Assembly: GCA_964492545.1 (NCBI GenBank)
Contig: CAZBKO010000013.1
Coordinates: 1 to 34,117, forward strand
DNA from: RGIG1934 sp964492545
GTDB taxonomy: Bacteria; Bacillota; Clostridia; Lachnospirales; Lachnospiraceae
DNA length: 34,117 nt
Direction: 5' to 3'
Positions 8,370 to 16,480 of the stretch are shown here, one piece after another. The stretch's first letter is position 1. Every line of letters begins with the position of its first letter. A program made the position numbers and the translations under genes. The notes under the pieces are model-generated. The model did not search any database. It was given only the letters and a program-made list of their open reading frames with translations, and was not told the origin of the DNA.

Positions 8370-9566
8370 GTGATTATAGTAATAGTTGGTGCAGGTGCAG
8401 CCGGAATGACTGCTGCCATAGCCTGCGCACGTAATAACCATAAAAATAAAATATATTTGCTGGAGCATGCTGATAGAGTTGGCAAAAAAATATTGGCAAC
8501 AGGAAACGGAAAATGCAACCTCACTAATTCAAATATGAAATCAGATTTTTACAGATGCGATGATATATCATTTGTCAAAAACATACTAAGTGAATTCGGA
8601 TATGAAGAGACTCTTGGATTTTTTTCAGAACTTGGGATTATGTTTAAGAATAAGGATGGCTATATTTATCCGTACTCCGGACAGGCAGCGTCAGTACTTG
8701 ATGTTCTTAGAATGAAATGTGAAGCATTACAGGTTAAGACAATTACAGAGGCTAATATTAGGAATATTAAGACTGGCGATAAGTTCATAGTGTCATATAC
8801 AAATGGTAATAATAAGTCATCATCAATTGAGGCAGATAGAATTATTATTGCTACAGGCAGTAAGGCGTCTAATATCGCGGGCGCGGATGCCTCAGGCTAC
8901 AAGCTTATAAAAAATATGGGCTATAAGATAAAAACACCTCTACCGGCTTTGACAGGTCTAAAATGTAGTAATAAATTCTGCAAATCAATGTCTGGTGTAA
9001 GATGTGACGGAACAGCAAGAATGTTTGTTGATGGAGAATTTATTGCAGAGGACACAGGAGAAATTCAATTGACTGATTATGGAATATCAGGAATACCAAT
9101 ATTTCAAATAAGTCGATATGCTTCAATTGCCTTAAATCAAAAAAAACAGGTTAAGGTACTGATAGATTTTATGCCTTCAGTTAGTGAGGACACTCTTCTG
9201 AAAATATTTAATGATAAGCTTAAAAACTGTCCTGAAAAAAATATGGAAGAGCAGATGATTGGAATACTAAATAAAAAGGTATCAGCAGTGATGCTGAAAC
9301 AATCAGATAACAGGATTGAATCTTTAGTACATAATATTAAGAATTTTGAATTCAACGTTACTGAAACAAATTCTTTTGAACAGGCACAGATATGCTGTGG
9401 TGGTGTTGATATAAGTCAGATTAACCACAGTACCATGGAGTCAAACATTCATAAAGGTCTCTATTTTGCAGGAGAAATTATTGATGTTGATGCAATTTGT
9501 GGAGGATATAATCTTCAATGGGCCTGGTCAACAGGATATATTGCAGGAAGGAATGCAGCATGCTAA
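8370..9566 (+). CDS. HI0933-type FAD-binding oxidoreductase
   Basis: This 398-residue flavoprotein belongs to the HI0933/YhiN family, often annotated as aminoacetone oxidase family; the physiological substrate is uncertain. The dinucleotide-binding GAGAAG motif lies at residues 7-12. Near it are GKKILATGNGKCNLTN, characteristic of the family, and a C-terminal FAD-contacting stretch (GLYFAGEIIDVDAICGGYN). The start is GTG at 8370, because the overlapping ATG at 8368 runs straight into a stop. AGGAAGGA sits just upstream. The 3' end overlaps the next flavoprotein gene by seven bases, so the two are co-translated. Confidence 0.92.
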   Translation: MIIVIVGAGAAGMTAAIACARNNHKNKIYLLEHADRVGKKILATGNGKCNLTNSNMKSDFYRCDDISFVKNILSEFGYEETLGFFSELGIMFKNKDGYIYPYSGQAASVLDVLRMKCEALQVKTITEANIRNIKTGDKFIVSYTNGNNKSSSIEADRIIIATGSKASNIAGADASGYKLIKNMGYKIKTPLPALTGLKCSNKFCKSMSGVRCDGTARMFVDGEFIAEDTGEIQLTDYGISGIPIFQISRYASIALNQKKQVKVLIDFMPSVSEDTLLKIFNDKLKNCPEKNMEEQMIGILNKKVSAVMLKQSDNRIESLVHNIKNFEFNVTETNSFEQAQICCGGVDISQINHSTMESNIHKGLYFAGEIIDVDAICGGYNLQWAWSTGYIAGRNAAC

Positions 9567-11164
9567 AAATTACAGGATTAAAGCTAAATATTTCACATAC
9601 AGAAGAAGAATTATTATCAAAAGCTTCGAAAGAGCTAAAAGTAATGCCCAGAGACATAAAATCATATAGAATCCTAAAAAAGTCCATAGATGCAAGAAAA
9701 GGTGTAGTAAAATATATTTATTCAATTGAAGTAGAAATAGCCGACGAAAAAAATATACTCACAAAAAAATATATAGTTAACAATAATAATGTTACGTTAA
9801 CTAACAAAAAATATTATGATGCTCCTGAATCTGGAAATAACAAATTAAATCTGCCTCCAGTTATAGTAGGCTCTGGTCCGGCAGGATTATTTTGCGCTTA
9901 TCAGCTATCACTTCTAGGATATAAGCCAATTCTTATTGAAAGAGGTGAATCAGTTGATGAACGTTGTAAAACTGTTAATAGATTTTGGGATAGTAACAGC
10001 CTTAATACTGAATCAAATGTACAATTTGGTGAAGGCGGTGCCGGAACATTTTCAGATGGCAAATTAAATACACTTGTCAATGATAAACTAGGTAGAAACA
10101 CGTATGTTCTTGATACATTTTGCGAGAATGGTGCACCTGAATCAATAACCTATGACAGTAAACCACATATAGGAACAGATATTCTTAAAGATGTTGTAAA
10201 AAATATGAGAAATTCCATAATTGAAGCAGGTGGAACAGTTAGATTTAATACAAAGCTTACGGATATGATTTATAAAGACGGTAGAATATCTGAAATAGAA
10301 GTAAATAATAGTGAAAAGATTCCATGCGAAGTGCTTGTATTAGCTTTAGGACACAGTGCCAGAGATACCTTTGAAATGCTTTATAATAAAAAACTTGTAA
10401 TGGAACCAAAATCCTTTGCTGTTGGAGTAAGAATTGAGCATCCTCAGGAGATGATTAACCTAAATCAATATGGAGAGCATTTTTACAAATCCCTTCCTGC
10501 TGCGCCGTATAAGCTGGCAAAGAATGTAAGTACAGGCAGAAATGTTTATTCGTTTTGTATGTGCCCTGGCGGATATGTTGTAAATGCTTCATCTGAAAAG
10601 GATAGACTTGCTGTTAATGGCATGAGCTACAGTGCTCGTGATTCCCATAATGCCAACAGTGCTCTTATTGTAAATGTTAATCCGGCTGATTTTGAAGAAC
10701 CTGAAAATCCTTTATCAGGACTTAAGTTTCAACGAAGGCTTGAGAGTGCTGCATATTTGGAAGGTAAAACTAATATTCCTGTTCAGTTATATGGTGATTA
10801 TAAGCAAAATACAATAACAAAGACTGTAGGAAGCTTTGAACCATGCATAAAGGGCAGGTATAATTTTGCCAATTTAAATAACATTTTTCCTGAATACATA
10901 AACAAATCAATTGTTGAGGGAATAGAGAGCTTTACTGGCATAATTAAGAATTACAACAGAAATGATGCTATAATGTCAGGCGTTGAAAGCCGTACATCCT
11001 CACCACTTAGAATAACCAGAAATGACAATTTTGAGTCAAATATAAATGGAATTTATCCATGTGGTGAAGGAGCTGGATATGCAGGTGGAATTATGAGTGC
11101 AGCAATGGATGGGCTAAAAGTATCGGAAGCTATTATTGCAAAATATGCACCATTTGACGTTTAG
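9560..11164 (+). CDS. COG2509-type FAD-dependent dehydrogenase
   Basis: This 534-residue protein matches the uncharacterised FAD-dependent dehydrogenase family COG2509. A roughly 95-residue N-terminal domain precedes the FAD-binding GSGPAG at residues 104-109. The family features QFGEGGAGTFSDGKLNT and a C-terminal PCGEGAGYAGGI are present. Substrate and pathway are unknown. The frame opens earlier, at 9518, but the ATG at 9560 has GGAAGG eight bases upstream and aligns with the family start. It overlaps the preceding HI0933-type gene by seven bases. Its last codons contain the -35 element of the proB promoter candidate. Confidence 0.9.
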   Translation: MLKITGLKLNISHTEEELLSKASKELKVMPRDIKSYRILKKSIDARKGVVKYIYSIEVEIADEKNILTKKYIVNNNNVTLTNKKYYDAPESGNNKLNLPPVIVGSGPAGLFCAYQLSLLGYKPILIERGESVDERCKTVNRFWDSNSLNTESNVQFGEGGAGTFSDGKLNTLVNDKLGRNTYVLDTFCENGAPESITYDSKPHIGTDILKDVVKNMRNSIIEAGGTVRFNTKLTDMIYKDGRISEIEVNNSEKIPCEVLVLALGHSARDTFEMLYNKKLVMEPKSFAVGVRIEHPQEMINLNQYGEHFYKSLPAAPYKLAKNVSTGRNVYSFCMCPGGYVVNASSEKDRLAVNGMSYSARDSHNANSALIVNVNPADFEEPENPLSGLKFQRRLESAAYLEGKTNIPVQLYGDYKQNTITKTVGSFEPCIKGRYNFANLNNIFPEYINKSIVEGIESFTGIIKNYNRNDAIMSGVESRTSSPLRITRNDNFESNINGIYPCGEGAGYAGGIMSAAMDGLKVSEAIIAKYAPFDV

Positions 11165-11182
11165 TAATAAATAGTGTATTAT
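11154..11182 (+). promoter_or_regulatory. Candidate SigA promoter for proB
   Basis: TTGACG (11154-11159) and TATTAT (11177-11182) each match five of six consensus positions and are separated by exactly 17 bases. The -35 hexamer overlaps the last codons of the upstream flavoprotein gene. Transcription would begin near 11189, leaving a leader of about 30 bases before the proB TTG. Confidence 0.65.
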
Positions 11183-11220
11183 AGGTATATTGATTAACTT
11201 TGTGAAAAGAGGGAATTATT

Positions 11221-12060
11221 TTGATATATAGAGAGCAGTTAAAGGATAAAAAGAGAATAGTAATTAAGATTGGTTCTTCATCATTAACACATACAGAGAC
11301 TGGACATATTAATCTGGTTAAGCTTGAGAGACTGGTAAGAATTCTAACAGATTTACGCAATCAGGGAAAAGATGTTATTTTAGTTTCATCAGGAGCTATA
11401 GCAGTTGGAAGGAAAAAGATAGGATTTACAAGTGAACATCCTACGATTTCAGAGAAGCAGGCATGCGCAGCAGTTGGTCAGGCACAGCTTATGATGATGT
11501 ATCAGAAGTTGTTTTCTGAGTATAATCAGATTGCAGCACAGATTCTTATGACTAAGAATACTATGGTTAATGGAATATCCAACAGAAATGCGAAGAATAC
11601 ATTTGAAGAGCTGCTTAAGCTGGGGGTAATTCCTATTGTTAACGAAAATGATACTGTATCTACTTATGAATTACAATTTGGAGATAATGACAGACTTTCT
11701 GCCATTGTTACAGCATTAGTTAAGGCAGATTTGCTTATTCTTCTGTCCGATATAGATGGTCTGTTTACAGACGATCCTAATACTAATAAGGATGCGAAAT
11801 TTATAGATATAGTTGAGACAATAGATGATGAACTGCTTAATATGGGAAAAGACACATCATCAAGTAAGGTGGGAACTGGTGGTATGTCAGCTAAGCTGGT
11901 TGCGGCTTCCATAGCAACAAGCTCAGGAGCAGATATGGTTATTGCCAATGGAGAAGATGTAAGTGTTATCGAACAGATAATCAATGGAGAAGATAAGGGT
12001 ACATTATTTGTATCCAACAGAAAAGAAGATTTTGATTTAATAGATTATATAGAAAATTAA
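11221..12060 (+). CDS. proB: Glutamate 5-kinase, short form without PUA domain
   Basis: This 279-residue enzyme phosphorylates glutamate to gamma-glutamyl phosphate, the first step of proline synthesis. The amino acid kinase fold is shown by VIKIGSSSLT near the N-terminus, VSSGAIAVG, NENDTVS, FGDNDRLSAIV and the late GTGGMSAKL. The protein ends where the C-terminal PUA domain of E. coli-type enzymes (about 367 residues) would begin, so this is the kinase-only form. The TTG start at 11221 is preceded by AGAGGGA at good spacing. proA, the usual partner, does not follow. The next gene is an unrecognised protein. Confidence 0.93.
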   Translation: MIYREQLKDKKRIVIKIGSSSLTHTETGHINLVKLERLVRILTDLRNQGKDVILVSSGAIAVGRKKIGFTSEHPTISEKQACAAVGQAQLMMMYQKLFSEYNQIAAQILMTKNTMVNGISNRNAKNTFEELLKLGVIPIVNENDTVSTYELQFGDNDRLSAIVTALVKADLLILLSDIDGLFTDDPNTNKDAKFIDIVETIDDELLNMGKDTSSSKVGTGGMSAKLVAASIATSSGADMVIANGEDVSVIEQIINGEDKGTLFVSNRKEDFDLIDYIEN

Positions 12061-12078
12061 ACGTAAAGGACGGATCCT

Positions 12079-13269
12079 ATGGAGATTAAGATAGTAAAAA
12101 ATTCCCACCAGTTTTCGGGGGAATATCTTATGGGGGATTATGTACTAGAAACAGTAGTTAATAAAAGCGCTATTGTTCCGACTGTAAAGCTATTTATATA
12201 TAATATAAGCAGCAATATCAGAAATGAAATTTCTCCGAAATTACCTAAGTATATTTTAGGAGGAATCCATAATATTAGTGTGAATAAAGAGAATGTATAT
12301 TTTATAACAGAATCATCGAACAAGGATGGTTTATTTGATTTCTGTCTTGTTAGATATAATATCACAAGTCAGGTAACGGAGCCTGTTTATACATTTAATG
12401 CAGACATTGAACAATATGTTAATGATAATAAGCTTGAGCTATTTATTCTTAATGATATGTATGTATTAATGCAGAAGGAAGAATTAGTAACGAATATATC
12501 TAATACATATAGCGGATATTTTAGCTATGAACTAAAGCTGTATAATATTTTAGAAGACAAGACATATAATGTTTTCGATGAGAATCTAAACAAAAATGGT
12601 ATCATTTCCATGGAAGCAGTTTCAGATACTGTTGCGGTTATGAAGACTGGATTTTCATTACTTCCCGATAGCAGATATAATATTTTTGAAAAGGAAGAGG
12701 TTCCTGTGGAAAGCATTAGCTTTGTTAATATAGGACAATTCATTTCTGATATTATGATAGGACAGAATAATATTAATATTAATATTATTGATCAGGCATA
12801 TTTTAACAGAACCTTTCCATATGTTAAGACTCAGGGTGACTACATTATTTATTCGGCGGTTAGTCTTGATACTAAGGAAGAAGAGGTTGTTTTTTACAAC
12901 TATAGTACAAAGGAGCGCAAGAACTGTATTAACAAGGAGGTTATTCGAATGACTGACCTTGCAAAGATACATTTTATTAATAATACACCATATATACTGG
13001 TTAACAGGGATTCTAACAATAACTTTATCAATTTGGATACAATGAAAATTGATTTTAGTTTTGATAACAGTCTTACACTTAATGATGTATATGATAATAT
13101 ATTTATTTTATCGGGTACTTATACTAAAGGAATATTTAAGAAAAGTGATGTGCCATATTTTGAAGTATATAATGCATTACCTAAGAAACAGCTTCTCCTT
13201 AGAGAAAAGGGACAATATATATGCAGTGTATACACACAAAATGATGAACTATATGTATTTGAAAAATAG
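12079..13269 (+). CDS. Unrecognised 396-residue beta-rich protein
   Basis: I do not recognise this family. The protein has no signal peptide or transmembrane segment and looks cytoplasmic. It alternates short hydrophobic strands with Asn/Asp/Gly-rich turns, in segments such as NVYFITESSNKDGLFDFCLV, GDYIIYSAV and EEVVFYNYSTKERKN. This suggests a beta-propeller-like fold, but no repeat consensus such as WD or Kelch is visible. It starts at an ATG 18 bases after proB, with AAAGGACGG upstream, and is followed by DUF896 in the same run. It occupies the place where proA often lies. Codon usage and base composition look like its neighbours. Confidence 0.8.
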   Translation: MEIKIVKNSHQFSGEYLMGDYVLETVVNKSAIVPTVKLFIYNISSNIRNEISPKLPKYILGGIHNISVNKENVYFITESSNKDGLFDFCLVRYNITSQVTEPVYTFNADIEQYVNDNKLELFILNDMYVLMQKEELVTNISNTYSGYFSYELKLYNILEDKTYNVFDENLNKNGIISMEAVSDTVAVMKTGFSLLPDSRYNIFEKEEVPVESISFVNIGQFISDIMIGQNNININIIDQAYFNRTFPYVKTQGDYIIYSAVSLDTKEEEVVFYNYSTKERKNCINKEVIRMTDLAKIHFINNTPYILVNRDSNNNFINLDTMKIDFSFDNSLTLNDVYDNIFILSGTYTKGIFKKSDVPYFEVYNALPKKQLLLREKGQYICSVYTQNDELYVFEK

Positions 13270-13285
13270 AAACGGAGAAATATAA

Positions 13286-13495
13286 ATGGAACAGAGTAAA
13301 TTAGACAGAATTAATGAACTTGCAAGAAAGTCAAAAAGTGAAGGCCTTACTGAAGCCGAAAAAGAAGAACAGGCAGTTCTTCGAAAAGAGTACATCAAGC
13401 TTGTTCATAATAATTTAAGGGGTCAGCTGCAAAATATTAGTATTCTTAATCCGGATGGAACAGTAACTGATTTAAAAGATAAGGGTAAGAATTAA
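13286..13495 (+). CDS. DUF896 (YnzC-like) small protein
   Basis: This 69-residue acidic and basic helical protein matches DUF896, typified by B. subtilis YnzC. Diagnostic stretches are RINELARKSK, GLTEAEKEEQ, LRKEY and ILNPDG. The function is unknown. In Bacillus, ynzC is in an SOS-induced operon with yneA and yneB, but I see no LexA box here. The ATG has CGGAG upstream, and the stop codon overlaps the start of the cyclo-ligase gene by one base (TAATG), which indicates coupled translation. Confidence 0.92.
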   Translation: MEQSKLDRINELARKSKSEGLTEAEKEEQAVLRKEYIKLVHNNLRGQLQNISILNPDGTVTDLKDKGKN

Positions 13496-14049
13496 TGGAT
13501 TCAGTATTAGAACACAAAAAAGAAATAAGAACATACATGAAGGACTTTAGAAAATCATTGTCTGAATCAGAATTTACTAATAAAAGCATTTTAGTTTTTT
13601 CTAAGCTGATCCAAAGTGATTATTATAATCAGGCAAATGTTATTTTAACATATGTCAGCTTTAAAAATGAAACTGATACAATCAGACTTATTGACTATAG
13701 TCTTAATATTGGCAAGAAGGTGGCTGTGCCAAAAATCATTAACAATATAATGGACTTCTACTATATCAACTCACTGGATGAATTATCTCGTGGGTTTTTT
13801 GGCGTTATGGAACCTGTTGATACAACAAGAAAATATTCATATGTTGAAAATAGTAATGATATAATTATTGTTCCAGGTCTGGCATTTGATATGGATAAAT
13901 CACGACTTGGCTATGGCGGTGGGTACTACGATAATTATTTAAAGGATAAATCAATAACAAAGGCTGCAATCTGTTTTAAGGAGCAGATAATAGAACATGT
14001 GCCGTCACAGGCCCATGATATTAAAATGGATATCATAATTACTGACTAA
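13495..14049 (+). CDS. 5-formyltetrahydrofolate cyclo-ligase
   Basis: This 184-residue enzyme converts 5-formyl-THF to 5,10-methenyl-THF with ATP, returning the folate to the one-carbon pool. The family signature, GLAFDMDKSRLGYGGGYYDN, is complete at about two thirds of the protein, and the early basic helix (HKKEIRTYMKDFRKSL) is typical. The length is standard. The ATG overlaps the DUF896 stop by one base. The M14 peptidase gene follows 39 bases later. Confidence 0.94.
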   Translation: MDSVLEHKKEIRTYMKDFRKSLSESEFTNKSILVFSKLIQSDYYNQANVILTYVSFKNETDTIRLIDYSLNIGKKVAVPKIINNIMDFYYINSLDELSRGFFGVMEPVDTTRKYSYVENSNDIIIVPGLAFDMDKSRLGYGGGYYDNYLKDKSITKAAICFKEQIIEHVPSQAHDIKMDIIITD

Positions 14050-14088
14050 AGAGAATATATTGTTCTAAAAGACTGTCGGAGTTTATAC

Positions 14089-14967
14089 ATGCATATTATC
14101 AACTTTGAAAAGAACTATAATTACAATGTTTTTATGAATGATGCAATCAAATTAAGTCGAATGTATTCTCCATTTCTCAGAATTGACACAATAGGTAAAT
14201 CAGTTGAGGGACGCGAGATTCCAATAATAAGACTTGGATTTGGACATATATCAGTCATATACAGTGCCGGTGTTCATGGCCGTGAAAACATAAATCCCGT
14301 TGTACTGCTAAAAATCGCTGAAAACATCGCTTTTGATTATTTCATTAACAGAAATACTATTTTTAAGGATTATTCCATTGTGTTTATACCGTTAATTAAC
14401 CCTGATGGATTTGAAATCGCAGCAAATGGCTATTCGTCCATAAAAAATTGTGTAAATCGGTTAAGGAGCAAGTCAACATTAATTTCATTTGAAGAATATA
14501 AGTATAATGCAAGAGCTGTTGATATTAACAGAAATTTCCCTTGCAAATTGTACAAAGCATCAGCATTTTCCGGCAAGCAAAGTGCCAGCGAACCTGAAAC
14601 CTGTGCTTTTATTAATTTCATAAAAAATGAAAAATCCATAGGATATATAGATTTTCATTCAAGAGGTAAATCGATATATTACTATAGAAATAAAATGAAT
14701 AAATATTACAATGAAAATCAATATATTATTGCAAAAGAGCTGGCAAAATCAACAGGCTATAAGTTAAACCTGCCTGGGGAAGAAATAGCAGAAGGTGATT
14801 TGGGCGGAAATACAGTGCATTTTTATTCTGAATATACAAATATGCCATCATTTACAATTGAAACAATTGACGATTCACAGTCTTTTCCACTGGATGCTGT
14901 AAATTACAGCACTACACTGAAGGAGATAGGACATTTGCCTATGGATTTTTTAAATATAGTGTGCTAG
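14089..14967 (+). CDS. Cytoplasmic M14-family zinc carboxypeptidase
   Basis: This 292-residue protein is an M14 metallopeptidase. The zinc ligands are His63 and Glu66 in HGREN and His190 in DFHSRG, and the catalytic glutamate is Glu258 in TIETID. The substrate-region motif DINRNFP is also present. There is no signal peptide, so it should act in the cytoplasm. Relatives include gamma-D-glutamyl-diaminopimelate peptidases that recycle peptidoglycan fragments, but the substrate here is not determined. CGGAG lies upstream of the ATG. It sits between one-carbon and tRNA-modification genes, which gives no direct clue to the substrate. Confidence 0.88.
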   Translation: MHIINFEKNYNYNVFMNDAIKLSRMYSPFLRIDTIGKSVEGREIPIIRLGFGHISVIYSAGVHGRENINPVVLLKIAENIAFDYFINRNTIFKDYSIVFIPLINPDGFEIAANGYSSIKNCVNRLRSKSTLISFEEYKYNARAVDINRNFPCKLYKASAFSGKQSASEPETCAFINFIKNEKSIGYIDFHSRGKSIYYYRNKMNKYYNENQYIIAKELAKSTGYKLNLPGEEIAEGDLGGNTVHFYSEYTNMPSFTIETIDDSQSFPLDAVNYSTTLKEIGHLPMDFLNIVC

Positions 14968-15005
14968 AATATAGAACGATATTACTATGGAAGGAAAAAA
15001 GATAA

Positions 15006-16451
15006 ATGTACAATTACGTTGATTTAAGCAATATTGACCTTGAAGAAAAACCGCCTGTAACTGAGAAGGAAAGGCAGTTTTATTTTATGGCCAAATGTAA
15101 GAATATAATTGAAGAAAAAGAAAGAAGACTTGGAAGAAGTCTTACTGCATGCGTAAAAACCTTTGGCTGTCAGATGAACGCAAGAGATTCAGAAAAGCTA
15201 ATTGGAATTCTTGAGGAAATTGGTTTTGAATTAATTGAGGATGAAAAGGCAGATTTTGTAATTTACAACACATGTACTGTTAGAGAAAATGCTAACCTTA
15301 AGGTATATGGACATTTAGGAATTCTTCAGAATTACAAAAAAAAGAATCCTGATATGAAGATTGCATTATGTGGTTGTATGATGCAGGAAGAGCACGTAGT
15401 TGAGAAGATTAAAAAAAGCTACAAATTTGTTGATATTGTATTTGGAACTCATAATATTTTCAAATTTGCTGAGCTTGTATATAACAATTTATCAACTGAG
15501 AAAATGGTAGTTGATATATGGAAGGATACAGACAGAATTGTTGAGGAGCTTCCGGTTGAGCGAAAATACACATTCAAATCCGGCGTCAATATTATGTTTG
15601 GATGTAATAATTTCTGCAGCTACTGTATTGTGCCATATGTTCGTGGACGTGAAAGAAGCAGAACGATGGAAGATATTATCTCTGAGATTAAGACACTTGT
15701 AAATGATGGCGTAGTTGAAGTAATGCTGCTTGGACAGAATGTTAATTCATATGGTAAGAATCTTGAAACACCTGTAACATTTGCCACACTCCTTAAGGAA
15801 GTTGAAAAGATAGACGGACTTGAGAGAATCAGATTTATGACTCCTCATCCAAAGGACTTGTCAGATGATGTTATTGAAGTAATGAAAAAATCAACTAAGA
15901 TTTGCAAGCAGATTCATCTGCCTGTTCAGTCGGGAAGCTCAAGAATTTTAAAGGAAATGAACAGACATTACACAAAAGAAAGCTATCTTGAGCTTGTGAA
16001 AAAGATTAGAACTCAGATTCCGGAAGCATCAATAACAACTGATATTATTGTGGGCTTTCCTGGTGAAACTGAGGAGGATTTCGAGGACACACTTGATGTG
16101 GTTCGTCAGGTTAAATACGAAAGTGCATATACATTTATATATTCTAAAAGATCAGGGACCCCTGCTGCCGATATGGACAATCAGGTACCTGCTGATGTGG
16201 TCAAAAATAGGTTTGACAGATTACTCAAGGAGATACAGAGTATTTCATCTGAGATTACTCTTAAAGGAGTAGGCACTGTGGAGAAGGTGCTTGTTGAAGA
16301 AGTAAATGGACAGGATTCAAGTCTTGTCACTGGAAGGTTGAGCAATAACACCGTAGTTCATTTCAAGGGAGGTCATGAACTAATAGGTAAGATTGTCAAT
16401 GTACGATTGGATGAAGCTAAAGGGTTTTACTATCTCGGAACACAGTTATAG
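15006..16451 (+). CDS. miaB: tRNA methylthiotransferase MiaB
   Basis: This 481-residue radical SAM enzyme adds the 2-methylthio group to i6A37 of tRNA. Its N-terminal cluster is bound by Cys55 (FGCQMN), Cys90 (NTCTVRE) and Cys124 (CGCMMQ). The radical SAM CxxxCxxC is Cys200, Cys204 and Cys207, followed by VPYVRGRERSR. A TRAM domain occupies about the last 65 residues. An N-terminal extension of about 40 residues before the first cluster motif is common in Firmicutes. GGAAGG lies upstream of the ATG. miaA, which makes its substrate modification, is encoded four genes downstream. Confidence 0.97.
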   Translation: MYNYVDLSNIDLEEKPPVTEKERQFYFMAKCKNIIEEKERRLGRSLTACVKTFGCQMNARDSEKLIGILEEIGFELIEDEKADFVIYNTCTVRENANLKVYGHLGILQNYKKKNPDMKIALCGCMMQEEHVVEKIKKSYKFVDIVFGTHNIFKFAELVYNNLSTEKMVVDIWKDTDRIVEELPVERKYTFKSGVNIMFGCNNFCSYCIVPYVRGRERSRTMEDIISEIKTLVNDGVVEVMLLGQNVNSYGKNLETPVTFATLLKEVEKIDGLERIRFMTPHPKDLSDDVIEVMKKSTKICKQIHLPVQSGSSRILKEMNRHYTKESYLELVKKIRTQIPEASITTDIIVGFPGETEEDFEDTLDVVRQVKYESAYTFIYSKRSGTPAADMDNQVPADVVKNRFDRLLKEIQSISSEITLKGVGTVEKVLVEEVNGQDSSLVTGRLSNNTVVHFKGGHELIGKIVNVRLDEAKGFYYLGTQL

Positions 16452-16480
16452 TAAAAAACGAAAGGGAAAGAATTATTATT

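Noticed and set aside
13049..13285. Plus-strand frame overlapping the end of the 396-residue unknown gene
   Set aside because: It is an alternative frame of the larger gene, Leu/Tyr/Met-rich and without a ribosome site; the DUF896 start at 13286 explains the following sequence.
13286..13495. SOS (LexA) control of the DUF896 gene, as for Bacillus ynzC
   Set aside because: No LexA-type box was seen in the short upstream gap, and the gene appears to be co-transcribed with its neighbours.
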